DNA of 64,000 nucleotides from Polynucleobacter sp. (GCA_024642065.1 JAHEBW010000001.1:62001-126000), one strand, 5' to 3'. Positions 9,130-18,378 are shown, counted from the stretch's first letter. The notes: generated by a model from the sequence alone, not told the origin. Numbers and translations are program-made.

Positions 9130-9833
9130 ACAATAGGTGTTTTGGTTAATCGATAACCACTACCACGAACAGTTTCAATGAGATTTTGACAGTTAGTTGG
9201 CGCCAAAGAAGCTCTTAAACGTTTGATGTGAACATCAACAGTTCGCTCTTCAACAAACACATGATCACCCCACACTTTGTCTAACAACTGTCCGCGAGAG
9301 TGAACACGTTCAGGATGGGTCATTAAAAAATGTAGCAATCTAAACTCTGTGGGACCTAAATCAATCATCAATTCATTAACCCCATCGACAGCCATAACGC
9401 GATGAGCTACAGGATCTAGACGCAAATTATTAACTTGCACCACTTCATCAGCCAACTGTGGAGAGCGTCTTCTTAAAACGGCTCTAATTCTGGCTACAAG
9501 CTCTTTAGGTGAAAATGGTTTGGTAACGTAGTCATCAGCCCCAGCTTCAAGACCCGCTATCTTATCCATCTCCTCACTTCGAGCAGTCAATAAAATAATA
9601 GGAATATCTTTGGTTCGCTCATTAGATCTCAACTCTTTTGCGAATTGAACACCGGACTTACCAGGGAGCATCCAATCTAACACCACCAAATCAGGCAAAA
9701 CTTCTTTCATCAATTGAGATGCTTGCTCAGTTTGGAATGCCCTAACAGGCAAAAATCCCGCGTGAGTTAAATTGACAGCAATTAACTCCGCTATGGATGG
9801 TTCGTCTTCAACGATCAAGATGCTACTTGCCAT
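9126..9833 (-). CDS. phoB: Phosphate regulon response regulator PhoB
   Basis: OmpR-family receiver (ILIVEDEPSIAELI...VVLDWMLPGKSG) and winged helix (VEERTVDVHIKRLRASL...IETVRGSGYRL); in the pst operon. Confidence 0.95.
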   Translation of the reverse strand: MASSILIVEDEPSIAELIAVNLTHAGFLPVRAFQTEQASQLMKEVLPDLVVLDWMLPGKSGVQFAKELRSNERTKDIPIILLTARSEEMDKIAGLEAGADDYVTKPFSPKELVARIRAVLRRRSPQLADEVVQVNNLRLDPVAHRVMAVDGVNELMIDLGPTEFRLLHFLMTHPERVHSRGQLLDKVWGDHVFVEERTVDVHIKRLRASLAPTNCQNLIETVRGSGYRLTKTPIV

Positions 9834-9836
9834 ATA

Positions 9837-10541
9837 TTAGCTATTTGCCTCTTGCGTTAGTTGCTCGTGAGGCAAATGTCTCACGTCAGTACCCTTAACG
9901 ATGTAAATAACAAACTCAGCAATATTCTTGGCATGGTCACCAATACGTTCAACAGCCTTAGCAATTGACAACATATCTAAACCAACAGAGATAGTTCTTG
10001 GATCTTCAGCCATATAGCTAGTTAGCTTTCTAACGAATGCTCTGAACTCTTCATCAATCTGCTTGTCTTCATTAACAACTTCAGCAGCAGCTTTTGTATC
10101 AAGACGAGCAAAACAATCTAAGCTACGGCGCAATAATGAAACTGCCATCTGTCCTGACAATCTAATTTCAGCAGTATTGATGCTGTGCGAGGCACTATCT
10201 TCCAAGATATGCTTAGTTCTTCTGGCAATACGATCAGCCTCATCACCAGCTCGCTCTAAGTTGGTGATCGCTTTTGAGACAGCCATCACCAAACGCAAAT
10301 CTCTTGCTGTTGGTTGACGACGAGCAATTAGCTCAGTACAGGCTGAATCAATCACGATTTCAAAATCATTGACTTCACGCTCGCGATCCATCACTTGGTC
10401 TGCTAGCTCAGCATCCAATTGAGAAAATGCGCGCATAGCAACAGAAACCTGTGACTCAACCAAGCCACCCATTTCTAAAAGCTTGCCGCAGACCGAATTG
10501 AGATCCGCATCAAATTGTGAGGATAAGTGTTTATCTGGCAT
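9837..10541 (-). CDS. phoU: Phosphate signalling complex protein PhoU
   Basis: PhoU-family repeats (LEMGGLVESQVSVAMRAF, RRQPTARDLRLVMAVSKAITNLERAGDEADRIAR, VERIGDHAKNIAEFVIYIVKG). Confidence 0.95.
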   Translation of the reverse strand: MPDKHLSSQFDADLNSVCGKLLEMGGLVESQVSVAMRAFSQLDAELADQVMDREREVNDFEIVIDSACTELIARRQPTARDLRLVMAVSKAITNLERAGDEADRIARRTKHILEDSASHSINTAEIRLSGQMAVSLLRRSLDCFARLDTKAAAEVVNEDKQIDEEFRAFVRKLTSYMAEDPRTISVGLDMLSIAKAVERIGDHAKNIAEFVIYIVKGTDVRHLPHEQLTQEANS

Positions 10542-10564
10542 TTTTATCTCCTAATTCTTTTTAC

Positions 10565-11356
10565 TTAACCAAAACGGCCAGTAATGTAATCTTCTGTTTC
10601 TTTACGTTTTGGCTTAATGAACAATTCATCAGTTTTGCCAAATTCAACCATTTCACCCAAGTACATATAAGCCGTGAAATCTGACACACGAGCAGCTTGC
10701 TGCATATTGTGAGTAACGATTGCTATCGTATAGTCTTTTTTAAGCTCATGAACCAATTCCTCTACTTTCGCTGTGGATATTGGATCTAATGCTGATGTTG
10801 GTTCATCCAACAACAAAATCGATGGTTTAACAGCAACGCCACGAGCAATACAAAGTCTTTGCTGCTGACCGCCTGATAAGGACAAACCACTTTGATTCAG
10901 CTTGTCTTTCACTTCACCCCATAAAGCGGCTTTAGTTAGGGACCACTCAACACGCTCATCCATTTCTGCGCGAGATAAAGATTCATACAACTTAACACCA
11001 AAAGCAATGTTGTCGTAGATAGACATTGGAAACGGTGTCGGCTTTTGGAAAATCATGCCAATTCTTGAGCGAAGCAAGTTCAAATCTTGCTTAGGATCTA
11101 GGATGTTTTGGCCATAGAAATTGATTTCACCTTCAGCGCGCTGACCTGGATATAAGTCATACATGCGGTTCAATGTGCGCAAGAGCGTTGATTTACCGCA
11201 ACCAGATGGTCCAATGAAGGCAGTAACATGCTTCTCAGCAATGTTTAAATTGATATTCTTAAGACCTTGAAACGAACCGTAATAAAAATTTAGATTCTTA
11301 ATTTCAAGTGCGTTTTTTAGTTCGCTTGCTTGGTTAGTATTTGTTTCAATCATCAT
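10565..11356 (-). CDS. pstB: Phosphate ABC transporter ATP-binding protein
   Basis: Walker [51 protein letters not shown]; start likely internal to the tracked ORF (MMIETN). Confidence 0.96.
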   Translation of the reverse strand: MMIETNTNQASELKNALEIKNLNFYYGSFQGLKNINLNIAEKHVTAFIGPSGCGKSTLLRTLNRMYDLYPGQRAEGEINFYGQNILDPKQDLNLLRSRIGMIFQKPTPFPMSIYDNIAFGVKLYESLSRAEMDERVEWSLTKAALWGEVKDKLNQSGLSLSGGQQQRLCIARGVAVKPSILLLDEPTSALDPISTAKVEELVHELKKDYTIAIVTHNMQQAARVSDFTAYMYLGEMVEFGKTDELFIKPKRKETEDYITGRFG

Positions 11357-11402
11357 ATTTCCTTGAATTGTTTCGGTATCAAAAATATTTCTCATTTTTT
11401 GA

Positions 11403-12269
11403 TTAACTTTGAACCTTTTCCCTAAAAACTACTCGAGTCAAAATGTTCAGACCCAAAACTACGAAAGTAATTAACAACGCTGCACCCCAAGCCAAATCAA
11501 CCCAATTGTCATAAGGACTCATTGCGAACTGGAAGATCACCACTGGCAAGTTGGCCATTGGCGCATTCATATTGGTTGAGAAGAATTGATTATTTAATGC
11601 AGTAAATAGCAATGGCGCCGTTTCACCACTGACACGAGCCAATGACAACAAGATGCCAGTGATCACACCACTCTTAGCAGCTCTTAGAGTTACTGTGAAT
11701 GCTACTTTCCACTTAGGTGCACCCAAGGCATAAGCTGCTTCTCTTAAGCTGCCCGGCACAAGCTGCAACATGTTTTCTGTAGTTCTCACAACTACAGGTA
11801 TTGCAATTAGAGCCAAAGCAATCGTACCAGCCCATCCTGAGAAGTGCTTTACCTGAGCAACTAATATGGCATAGATAAATAGACCAATCACAATCGATGG
11901 TGCTGACAACATAATGTCGTTAACAAATCTGGTAACAGCAGCAATTTTGCTTTTGGCGCCGTATTCAGATAAATAGATACCAGCCATAACGCCAATTGGC
12001 GTACTAATTAAAGTACAGCTAGAAACGATTAATAAACTGCCTACTATGGCATTTGCCAATCCGCCACCATCAGAGCCGGGAGCAGGAGTGCTTTGAGTAA
12101 ACATATTTAAATCAATAGCTGAGAAGCCTTTGATAAAAAGAATACTCAAAATCCAGAGTAAGAAAACCATACCAAGCACCATCGCACCCATGGATAGAGC
12201 AAGTCCAATCCAATTGTTGCGTTTACGCTTGGCGTAAATACTTTGATTAAAGTTTGATGTGTTCATCAT
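11403..12269 (-). CDS. pstA: Phosphate ABC transporter permease PstA
   Basis: Permease with [73 protein letters not shown]. Confidence 0.95.
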   Translation of the reverse strand: MMNTSNFNQSIYAKRKRNNWIGLALSMGAMVLGMVFLLWILSILFIKGFSAIDLNMFTQSTPAPGSDGGGLANAIVGSLLIVSSCTLISTPIGVMAGIYLSEYGAKSKIAAVTRFVNDIMLSAPSIVIGLFIYAILVAQVKHFSGWAGTIALALIAIPVVVRTTENMLQLVPGSLREAAYALGAPKWKVAFTVTLRAAKSGVITGILLSLARVSGETAPLLFTALNNQFFSTNMNAPMANLPVVIFQFAMSPYDNWVDLAWGAALLITFVVLGLNILTRVVFREKVQS

Positions 12270-13252
12270 GTCTTTTTACCCTGACCGGCTTCCATGCGAG
12301 CCAACATGATTTTGGCCAATGCCAAAACAACAAATGTAATTACAAACAAGGCTAAGCCCAGTGCAAATAGTGATGAGTAATGTAAGCCAGGCTCGGCTTC
12401 ACCAAACTCATTTGCCAAAGTGGATGCAATTGAATTACCTGGTGAAAATAGTGAAGCGCTGAGTTTGTGAGCATTACCGATCACAAAAGTAACCGCCATG
12501 GTTTCACCCAAAGCTCTACCAAGACCCAACATAATTCCACCGATAACACCTGTCTTTGTGTATGGCAAAACAATCTTGTTAACCACTTCCCAAGTTGTGC
12601 AGCCGATACCGTATGCAGACTCTTTAAGAACAGGTGGTACAACTTCAAAAACATCTCGCATCACCGATGCGATAAACGGCAGAATCATCATTGCCAAAAT
12701 TAAGCCAGCACACAAAATACCAATACCGTTAAATGCGCCAGAGAATAAGTAGCTGAGGCCAGGGATCTGACCCAATGTTGCTGCCAATGCTGGTTGAATG
12801 TACTCAGCAAACAATGGTGCAAAAATAAATAAGCCAAACATGCCGTAAATGATGGATGGCACGGCAGCTAGCAATTCAACAGCAGTTCCTAGGGGTCTTC
12901 TTAGTTTTGCTGGACAAGTTTCAGTTAAGAACACGGCCACCCCAAAACTCAAGGGCACAGCAATTAACAAAGCGATGAGTGCTGTGACAACAGTACCAAA
13001 TACAGCGATGAGGCCGCCGAACTGACCATTAATAATGTCCCACTCAATCGTGAAAAAGAATCCTAGACCGAATTCGCGTAATGCAGGCCATGCGTTGATG
13101 ACCAAGGAAATGATGATGCCAATAAGCGCTATCAATACTGATAATGCAAAAAATAGGGTCGCCTTATGAAAAATGAAATCTTGAAGTCTTTGTAGCTTCA
13201 GAATTTTTTCAGCTTGCGGCGTCAACATGTCAGAAGACTGACTGGTATTCAT
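12266..13252 (-). CDS. pstC: Phosphate ABC transporter permease PstC
   Basis: [69 protein letters not shown]. Confidence 0.95.
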   Translation of the reverse strand: MNTSQSSDMLTPQAEKILKLQRLQDFIFHKATLFFALSVLIALIGIIISLVINAWPALREFGLGFFFTIEWDIINGQFGGLIAVFGTVVTALIALLIAVPLSFGVAVFLTETCPAKLRRPLGTAVELLAAVPSIIYGMFGLFIFAPLFAEYIQPALAATLGQIPGLSYLFSGAFNGIGILCAGLILAMMILPFIASVMRDVFEVVPPVLKESAYGIGCTTWEVVNKIVLPYTKTGVIGGIMLGLGRALGETMAVTFVIGNAHKLSASLFSPGNSIASTLANEFGEAEPGLHYSSLFALGLALFVITFVVLALAKIMLARMEAGQGKKT

Positions 13253-13269
13253 AGTAATCCTAGCGTTAG

Positions 13270-13300
13270 AACCACAGCTCACATAGTGTGAGCTGTGGTT
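13270..13300 (-). other. Intercistronic stem-loop between pstS and pstC
   Basis: Perfect 14-bp arms AACCACAGCTCACA / TGTGAGCTGTGGTT with 3-nt loop; no U-tract follows in the direction of transcription. Confidence 0.75.
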
Positions 13301-13332
13301 ATCTTACTCATTTAATACTCAAATACAACTTA

Positions 13333-14361
13333 TTACTTAGTGCTAATTTTTGTCCATACGTTTTTACGGATGAACTCAGTTGTTGCATCAGGCATTGGCA
13401 CGTAATCTAAATCAGCAGCCATTTTCTTGCCTTCTTTGAAAGCGAAGTCAAAGAACTTGATTACTTCAGCTGCGTTAGCTTTGTTTTCAGGGTTCTTGTA
13501 CATCAAGATGAATGATGCGCCAGTAATAGGCCATGACTTAGCACCTGGTGCGTTTGTAATGAATGTACCCATACCAGGAACTTTTGACCAATCTGTACCA
13601 GCGGCAGCTGCTGCAAATGTGTCATCATCAGGAGCAACGAATTGACCGGCTTGGTTTTTGATTTGCAAGTAAGTCATGTTGTTCTTTTTAGTGTAAGCAT
13701 ACTCAACATAACCAATTGAGTTCTTTACACGGTTAACGTTGGCTGCAACACCTTCGTTACCTTTGCCACCAATTGATGAAGCTGCTGGCCATTTAACTGC
13801 AGCACCAGAACCAACTGTTTCTTTCCACTTTGGATTAACTTTAGCTAAGTAATCAGTGAAGATTGCAGTAGTACCTGAACCATCAGCACGGTGAACAACT
13901 GTGATGTTTGCATCTGGTAACTTAACACCTGGGTTCAAAGCAGCGATTTGCTTGTCATTCCAGTTAAGAATTGAACCCATGAAAATCTGAGCCAACACGT
14001 CACCAGTTACTTTTAATTGACCTGGCTTTAAGCCTTCAATATTCACCACTGGTACAACACCACCAATTATTGCTGGGAATTGAACCAAACCATCTTTTTC
14101 TAAATCATCAAACTTAACTGGGGCGTCAGATGCGCCAAAGTCTACTGTTTTAGCTTTGATTTGTTTAATACCGCCAGAAGAACCGATAGATTGGTAGTTC
14201 AAGCCATTTTTTGTTTTAGCTTTGTACGCCTCAGCCCACTTAGCATAAATAGGATATGGGAATGTAGCGCCAGCTCCCGTAATATCTGCAGCAAAAGCAG
14301 TCGTTACTGTTGATAAAGCAACTACGCCTGCTACTAATGTCTTTGTAAATAAAGCTTTCAT
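13333..14361 (-). CDS. pstS: Phosphate ABC transporter substrate-binding protein PstS
   Basis: Signal peptide MKALFTKTLVAGVVALSTVTTAFA; ITGAGATFPYPIYAKWAEAY, QSIGSSGGIKQI, HRADGSGTTAIFTDYL. Confidence 0.97.
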   Translation of the reverse strand: MKALFTKTLVAGVVALSTVTTAFAADITGAGATFPYPIYAKWAEAYKAKTKNGLNYQSIGSSGGIKQIKAKTVDFGASDAPVKFDDLEKDGLVQFPAIIGGVVPVVNIEGLKPGQLKVTGDVLAQIFMGSILNWNDKQIAALNPGVKLPDANITVVHRADGSGTTAIFTDYLAKVNPKWKETVGSGAAVKWPAASSIGGKGNEGVAANVNRVKNSIGYVEYAYTKKNNMTYLQIKNQAGQFVAPDDDTFAAAAAGTDWSKVPGMGTFITNAPGAKSWPITGASFILMYKNPENKANAAEVIKFFDFAFKEGKKMAADLDYVPMPDATTEFIRKNVWTKISTK

Positions 14362-14414
14362 ATTTTCCTCATTCAATGACGCACAACGCGACATGTAGAA
14401 AGATACCTAGACTT

Positions 14415-14433
14415 TATGAAAGTTTTGTGACAT
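14415..14433 (-). promoter_or_regulatory. Pho-box-like site upstream of pstS
   Basis: Minus strand ATGTCACAAAACTTTCATA, about 16/19 to CTGTCATAWAWCTGTCAYA, 53 bp upstream of the pstS ATG. Confidence 0.65.
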
Positions 14434-14508
14434 TCACAATTAATACCCCAAAAACCACTTTTTAAGTATTTAATTCAATTAAATCAATTACTTAATATTG
14501 GGGTTAAA

Positions 14509-15528
14509 TTAGCCCCGTTCATACCAATCTTTGGATTGATTGACCCATTTCACCACCAACAACATCACAGGAACCTCGATTAGCACCCCTACAACTGTTG
14601 CCAAAGCCGCACCAGAGTGAAAACCAAAAAGACTGATGGCGGCTGCAACTGCCAATTCAAAGAAATTCGATGCTCCAATCAAAGCTGATGGACAAGCTAC
14701 ATTGTGCTTTTCACCGACAGCGCGATTTAGCCAATAAGCTAGTGCTGAATTAAAAAACACCTGGATCAAAATTGGTACCGCCAATAAAGCAATAACAAGG
14801 GGCTGATCAATAATTGCCTCGCCTTGGAATGCAAACAAAAGAATAAGTGTGACCAATAAGGCAGCTATAGACCAAGGGCCGATTCTTTTCATCGCAGAAT
14901 CAAAGGCACTCTGACCCTTCGATAAAAGTGACTTTCTCCACACTTGGGCCAAGATAACCGGTATGACGATATACAAGACTACTGAAGTTAATAAGGTGTC
15001 CCAAGGAACTGTAATGGCAGAAACACCCAACAAAAATGCCACTAATGGTGCAAACGCGACCACCATGATGGAATCATTCAGCGCCACTTGAGACAGAGTA
15101 AATAAGGGATCGCCATTGGTCAATCGACTCCAAACAAAGACCATAGCTGTACATGGAGCCGCTGCCAACAAAATCAAACCAGCGATATAACTATCAATTT
15201 GATCAGCTGGTAAATAAGGGGCAAATAGTTGACGAATAAAGAACCAAGCTAATAGAGCCATTGAAAAAGGCTTAACCAACCAATTAACAAATAAAGTAAT
15301 GCCAATACCTCGAATATGTTGCTTCATTTGATTCAAAGCACCAAAGTCCACCTTCACCAGCATGGGAATGATCATGACCCAGATTAAAAAACCCACAGGA
15401 ATATTGACTTGGGCAAACTCAAGACTGCCGAGTAAGTGGAAAACCTGAGGAAATAATTGCCCCAAAAAAATTCCAACTACGATACAAATAAAAACCCAAA
15501 CAGTGAGATAGCGTTCAAAAATATTCAT
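14509..15528 (-). CDS. acr3: Arsenite efflux transporter, ACR3 family
   Basis: Polytopic protein with LLAAAPCTAMVFVWSRLTNGDP and the ACPSALIGASNFFELAVAAAISLFG signature; linked to arsC/arsI/arsR. Confidence 0.93.
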   Translation of the reverse strand: MNIFERYLTVWVFICIVVGIFLGQLFPQVFHLLGSLEFAQVNIPVGFLIWVMIIPMLVKVDFGALNQMKQHIRGIGITLFVNWLVKPFSMALLAWFFIRQLFAPYLPADQIDSYIAGLILLAAAPCTAMVFVWSRLTNGDPLFTLSQVALNDSIMVVAFAPLVAFLLGVSAITVPWDTLLTSVVLYIVIPVILAQVWRKSLLSKGQSAFDSAMKRIGPWSIAALLVTLILLFAFQGEAIIDQPLVIALLAVPILIQVFFNSALAYWLNRAVGEKHNVACPSALIGASNFFELAVAAAISLFGFHSGAALATVVGVLIEVPVMLLVVKWVNQSKDWYERG

Positions 15529-15552
15529 GGCAATTAATTAGTATTTAGTTTG

Positions 15553-16044
15553 TTAATAATGAGTGGCAATATTTTTTAGCTCTGCATTTAATGACATGCC
15601 GTCTAACTTCTCAAGCGGTAGATTCATTAATATTTCAATGCGCTTCTTTAAGCCAAGCTCAACTTCTTTAAATGCCGCTCTCTTATCGTCGTCACCACCT
15701 GCAACGCTTGAGGGGTCAGGATATCCCCAATGAGCAGTTGCCGGCTTACCAGGCCAAAATGGACAAACCTCTCCTGCTGCGTTGTCACAAACGGTAATAA
15801 TGAAATCCATCTTAGGGGCATCTGCTTGGGCATACTCATCCCAACTCTTTGACCTTAATTTTGAGAGGTCGTAGTTATATTTTTCCGCGATTTCAATAGC
15901 AAATGGATTGACCTTACCGCCAGGCGTTGACCCAGCTGAATAACCCACAAACTTTCCATTAGAAATTTGAGTTGCCAATACCTCACCAACAACTGACCTT
16001 GCAGAGTTGTGAGTACATAAAAAAAGAATGTTGTATGTTTTCAT
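15553..16044 (-). CDS. arsC: Arsenate reductase, low-molecular-weight phosphatase type
   Basis: ILFLCTHNSARSVVGEVLA CX5R loop; FIITVCDNAAGEVCPFWPGKPATAHWGYPDPS. Confidence 0.93.
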   Translation of the reverse strand: MKTYNILFLCTHNSARSVVGEVLATQISNGKFVGYSAGSTPGGKVNPFAIEIAEKYNYDLSKLRSKSWDEYAQADAPKMDFIITVCDNAAGEVCPFWPGKPATAHWGYPDPSSVAGGDDDKRAAFKEVELGLKKRIEILMNLPLEKLDGMSLNAELKNIATHY

Positions 16045-16077
16045 ATTAAATAGAAATTAAAAATTAAATTAGCTTTG

Positions 16078-16554
16078 TTATGCGCCACATTTGTTTTTGG
16101 TGGAGATGGAGTTGATTGAAATCGTTGAAACGGATGGCATAGAACTAGGAGTGCAACACGCATCAGCACCATCAGGCGACTCATTAAATACAGGAATACT
16201 GTCAAGAGTATGGAAAGTCTCCCAAGGGATTCCTGAGGGGTCATTGACCCAATACTTATCAGATCTTGAATAGCAACAAGCTGTACCCTCTTCCGCTATC
16301 AATTCTGTTTGTAACTGATCTAATCTTGTTTTCATTTCTGCAAGTCCTTCAGGTGCATCTACCTGAATACCCAAGTGATTAAGCCCCTCTGCAGCACCTC
16401 TGGCAGAAATGGCGAAGTTAACTTTAGGATCATCTAATTGCCACTTGGCATAGTCAGTTTTCAAAACAGTCGGTTCAGTTCCAAACATTTTTGAATAGAA
16501 GGTGATGCTATCTGCCAAACTTTTGACAGCGATGTGGATGTGCATTCTTTTCAT
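16078..16554 (-). CDS. ArsI/CadI-family vicinal-oxygen-chelate protein (putative C-As lyase)
   Basis: MKRMHIHIAVKSLADSITFYSKMFGTEPTVLKTDYAKWQLDDPKVNFAIS; vicinal Cys pair EEGTACCYSRSDKYWVNDPSGIPWETF; ATGA overlap with arsR. Confidence 0.85.
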   Translation of the reverse strand: MKRMHIHIAVKSLADSITFYSKMFGTEPTVLKTDYAKWQLDDPKVNFAISARGAAEGLNHLGIQVDAPEGLAEMKTRLDQLQTELIAEEGTACCYSRSDKYWVNDPSGIPWETFHTLDSIPVFNESPDGADACCTPSSMPSVSTISINSISTKNKCGA

Positions 16555-16886
16555 AATTTGGCCTTGGAGTTAGTTTTTTCGGAGGTGCTTGATGAACACG
16601 ACTGACCACCACAACAATTAAATAAAAGGAAATCCATCAAACTTTGAACTTGATCCGCATTAGGTCTGTAAATGAGATTTCTACTTTGTCTCTCAACCAA
16701 TATTAAATTGGCCTGATAAAGTTCTTTCAAATGGAATGAAAGAGTTGCAGCAGGAATGCCTAAACTTTCCTTAATATCAGATGGGGTAACCCCATCAATT
16801 CCTCGTTGAACAATTAAACGGAAAATATTCAACCTTGATTCTTGTCCAAGGGCAAGAAAGGCTTGAGTCGCTTCAGTATTTTTCAT
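16551..16886 (-). CDS. arsR: ArsR-family transcriptional regulator
   Basis: LGQESRLNIFRLIVQRGIDGVTPSDIKESLGIPAATLSFHLKELYQANLILVERQSRNLIYRPNADQV winged HTH; C-terminal CCGGQSC. Confidence 0.92.
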   Translation of the reverse strand: MKNTEATQAFLALGQESRLNIFRLIVQRGIDGVTPSDIKESLGIPAATLSFHLKELYQANLILVERQSRNLIYRPNADQVQSLMDFLLFNCCGGQSCSSSTSEKTNSKAKL

Positions 16887-16909
16887 AATTCCATAATAAT
16901 GGAATTATG
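16884..16909. promoter_or_regulatory. Candidate ArsR operator: perfect inverted repeat overlapping the arsR start codon
   Basis: CATAATTCCAT-AATA-ATGGAATTATG, 11-bp perfect arms. Confidence 0.75.
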
Positions 16910-16926
16910 TGACAAATTCATGACAG
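16908..16926 (-). promoter_or_regulatory. Pho-box-like site upstream of arsR
   Basis: Minus strand CTGTCATGAATTTGTCACA, 17/19 to CTGTCATAWAWCTGTCAYA by hand; half-sites 11 bp apart. Confidence 0.65.
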
Positions 16927-17020
16927 CAAAAGGCTCTTTGTGAATTTTTTATGACTTGCCTTATTTATCTTGTTTTAAGTTGGTTGATGCATGAAACTTT
17001 TTTGAACTAAAGGAGTTCAT

Positions 17021-17218
17021 ATGTATAAGTACGAAGACGCCGTCAAGCAACTGCAAGAAACAGGCACAATTGGATTAATCAATTTCAAAGAATTGCCTTA
17101 TGAAGATCTCGAAGAGCTTTTAGAGGAGATCAAAAAGTGGTGCGTATACGCTAACGGCAATAAAGAAAAATTAGAGAAAAAATCTAAAAAGAAAGATAAA
17201 AAGAAAAAGAAGAAATAA
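17021..17218 (+). CDS. Small hypothetical protein with Lys-rich C-terminal tail
   Basis: 65 aa MYKYEDAVKQLQETGTIGLINFKELPYEDLEELLEEIKKWCVYANGNKEKLEKKSKKKDKKKKKK; aaaggag RBS just upstream; terminator follows. Confidence 0.8.
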   Translation: MYKYEDAVKQLQETGTIGLINFKELPYEDLEELLEEIKKWCVYANGNKEKLEKKSKKKDKKKKKK

Positions 17219-17241
17219 ACATCTTTTCCTTTAGATTAGCT

Positions 17242-17276
17242 AAATAAGCCAGTTTTTTAACTGGCTTATTTTATTT
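17242..17276. terminator. Bidirectional terminator
   Basis: AAATAAGCCAGTT...AACTGGCTTATTT stem-loop between convergent genes. Confidence 0.8.
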
Positions 17277-17292
17277 AAAGAGATAACTATAT

Positions 17293-18378
17293 TTAGATGG
17301 ACTGAAATCTTAGGGTAACACTCAAACCACCTAATTCAGGAGCCTTGCTGACCTGAATGGCTAAACCATCAACATCGGCGATCTTTTTGATGATGGACCA
17401 GCCTAAACCAGTTCCAGAAATATCTGACGAACTCATTCTTAAGAAACGCTCACCTAAACGCTTAATTTCAGGATCCGAAAGACCAGGACCACTATCTTCA
17501 ATCGTTAAATAAACGGCGTCATGCTTTTGATTGATCGATATATCAATCTTGCCTTTCATAGGCGAATAACGAATGGCATTGTCTAAAAGGTTTCTTAATA
17601 AGATCCCCAAGAGATCTTCATTGGCCAGCACATGAAAACTACCCTCTTCTGATAACTCAATCGTTTGATGTTTTTCATCCACCAAGTGATAAGTATTGGC
17701 AATTTGCTTTCTAACGAATTCAGATAGGTTGAGCTCTGTTTTAACAAACGGATTAGTCGCACTCTCTAATCTAGCCAGAGCTAAGAGTTGCTCAATCACT
17801 CGGCTTGAACGATCACAACTTTCAATCAGGTTATTCACTGATTCTGGATTGAATACTTTTTCGTATTTCAACACTTCTGCCTGAGTTCTTATCGCCGCTA
17901 GGGGCGTTCGTAATTCATGAGCAGCATCAGATGTGAAGCGCTTTTCTTGTTCTAAAACATGTCCCATTTTTAGAAGGAGCGTATTGAGTTCATCGAGCAC
18001 TGGCTGTAACTCTTTAGGCAAAGCATCCGCTTGAATGGGCTCCAATGAATTAACTGATCGATTAGAAATCGCAGCACTTAACTTTTGTAGCGAACGGTTA
18101 GACCAAACAATCACACCAGAAACAATAATCGCCAATATAGGTAATCCCACCAACATCGGCCAAATGAGACCCCAAAGTAAATCACGCAGTAACTCTTCTT
18201 TTTCATGAGTTAATTTATAAAGACTCATTCGATTAGATGCCAATTTATCGAATATCTCCTCTAGCTCACTTTTTGCATCTAGCCATACAAATAAGGCAGT
18301 GACCGTCCAAATTAGAAAAATACTTCCTAATACCCAAACTAAGAGGCGTGTTCTTAATGAAAATGTAGGGGATTTCAT
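17293..18378 (-). CDS. Sensor histidine kinase (QseC/TctE-like)
   Basis: FTSDAAHELRTPLAAIRTQAEVL H-box, LLRNLLDNAIRYSP N-box, EDSGPGLSDPEIKRLGERFLRM, SGTGLGWSIIKKI. Confidence 0.92.
   Translation of the reverse strand: MKSPTFSLRTRLLVWVLGSIFLIWTVTALFVWLDAKSELEEIFDKLASNRMSLYKLTHEKEELLRDLLWGLIWPMLVGLPILAIIVSGVIVWSNRSLQKLSAAISNRSVNSLEPIQADALPKELQPVLDELNTLLLKMGHVLEQEKRFTSDAAHELRTPLAAIRTQAEVLKYEKVFNPESVNNLIESCDRSSRVIEQLLALARLESATNPFVKTELNLSEFVRKQIANTYHLVDEKHQTIELSEEGSFHVLANEDLLGILLRNLLDNAIRYSPMKGKIDISINQKHDAVYLTIEDSGPGLSDPEIKRLGERFLRMSSSDISGTGLGWSIIKKIADVDGLAIQVSKAPELGGLSVTLRFQSI

Noticed and set aside
16041-16244. 67-aa minus ORF between arsC and arsI
   Set aside because: Out-of-frame overlap of the arsI 3' region; no similarity recognised.
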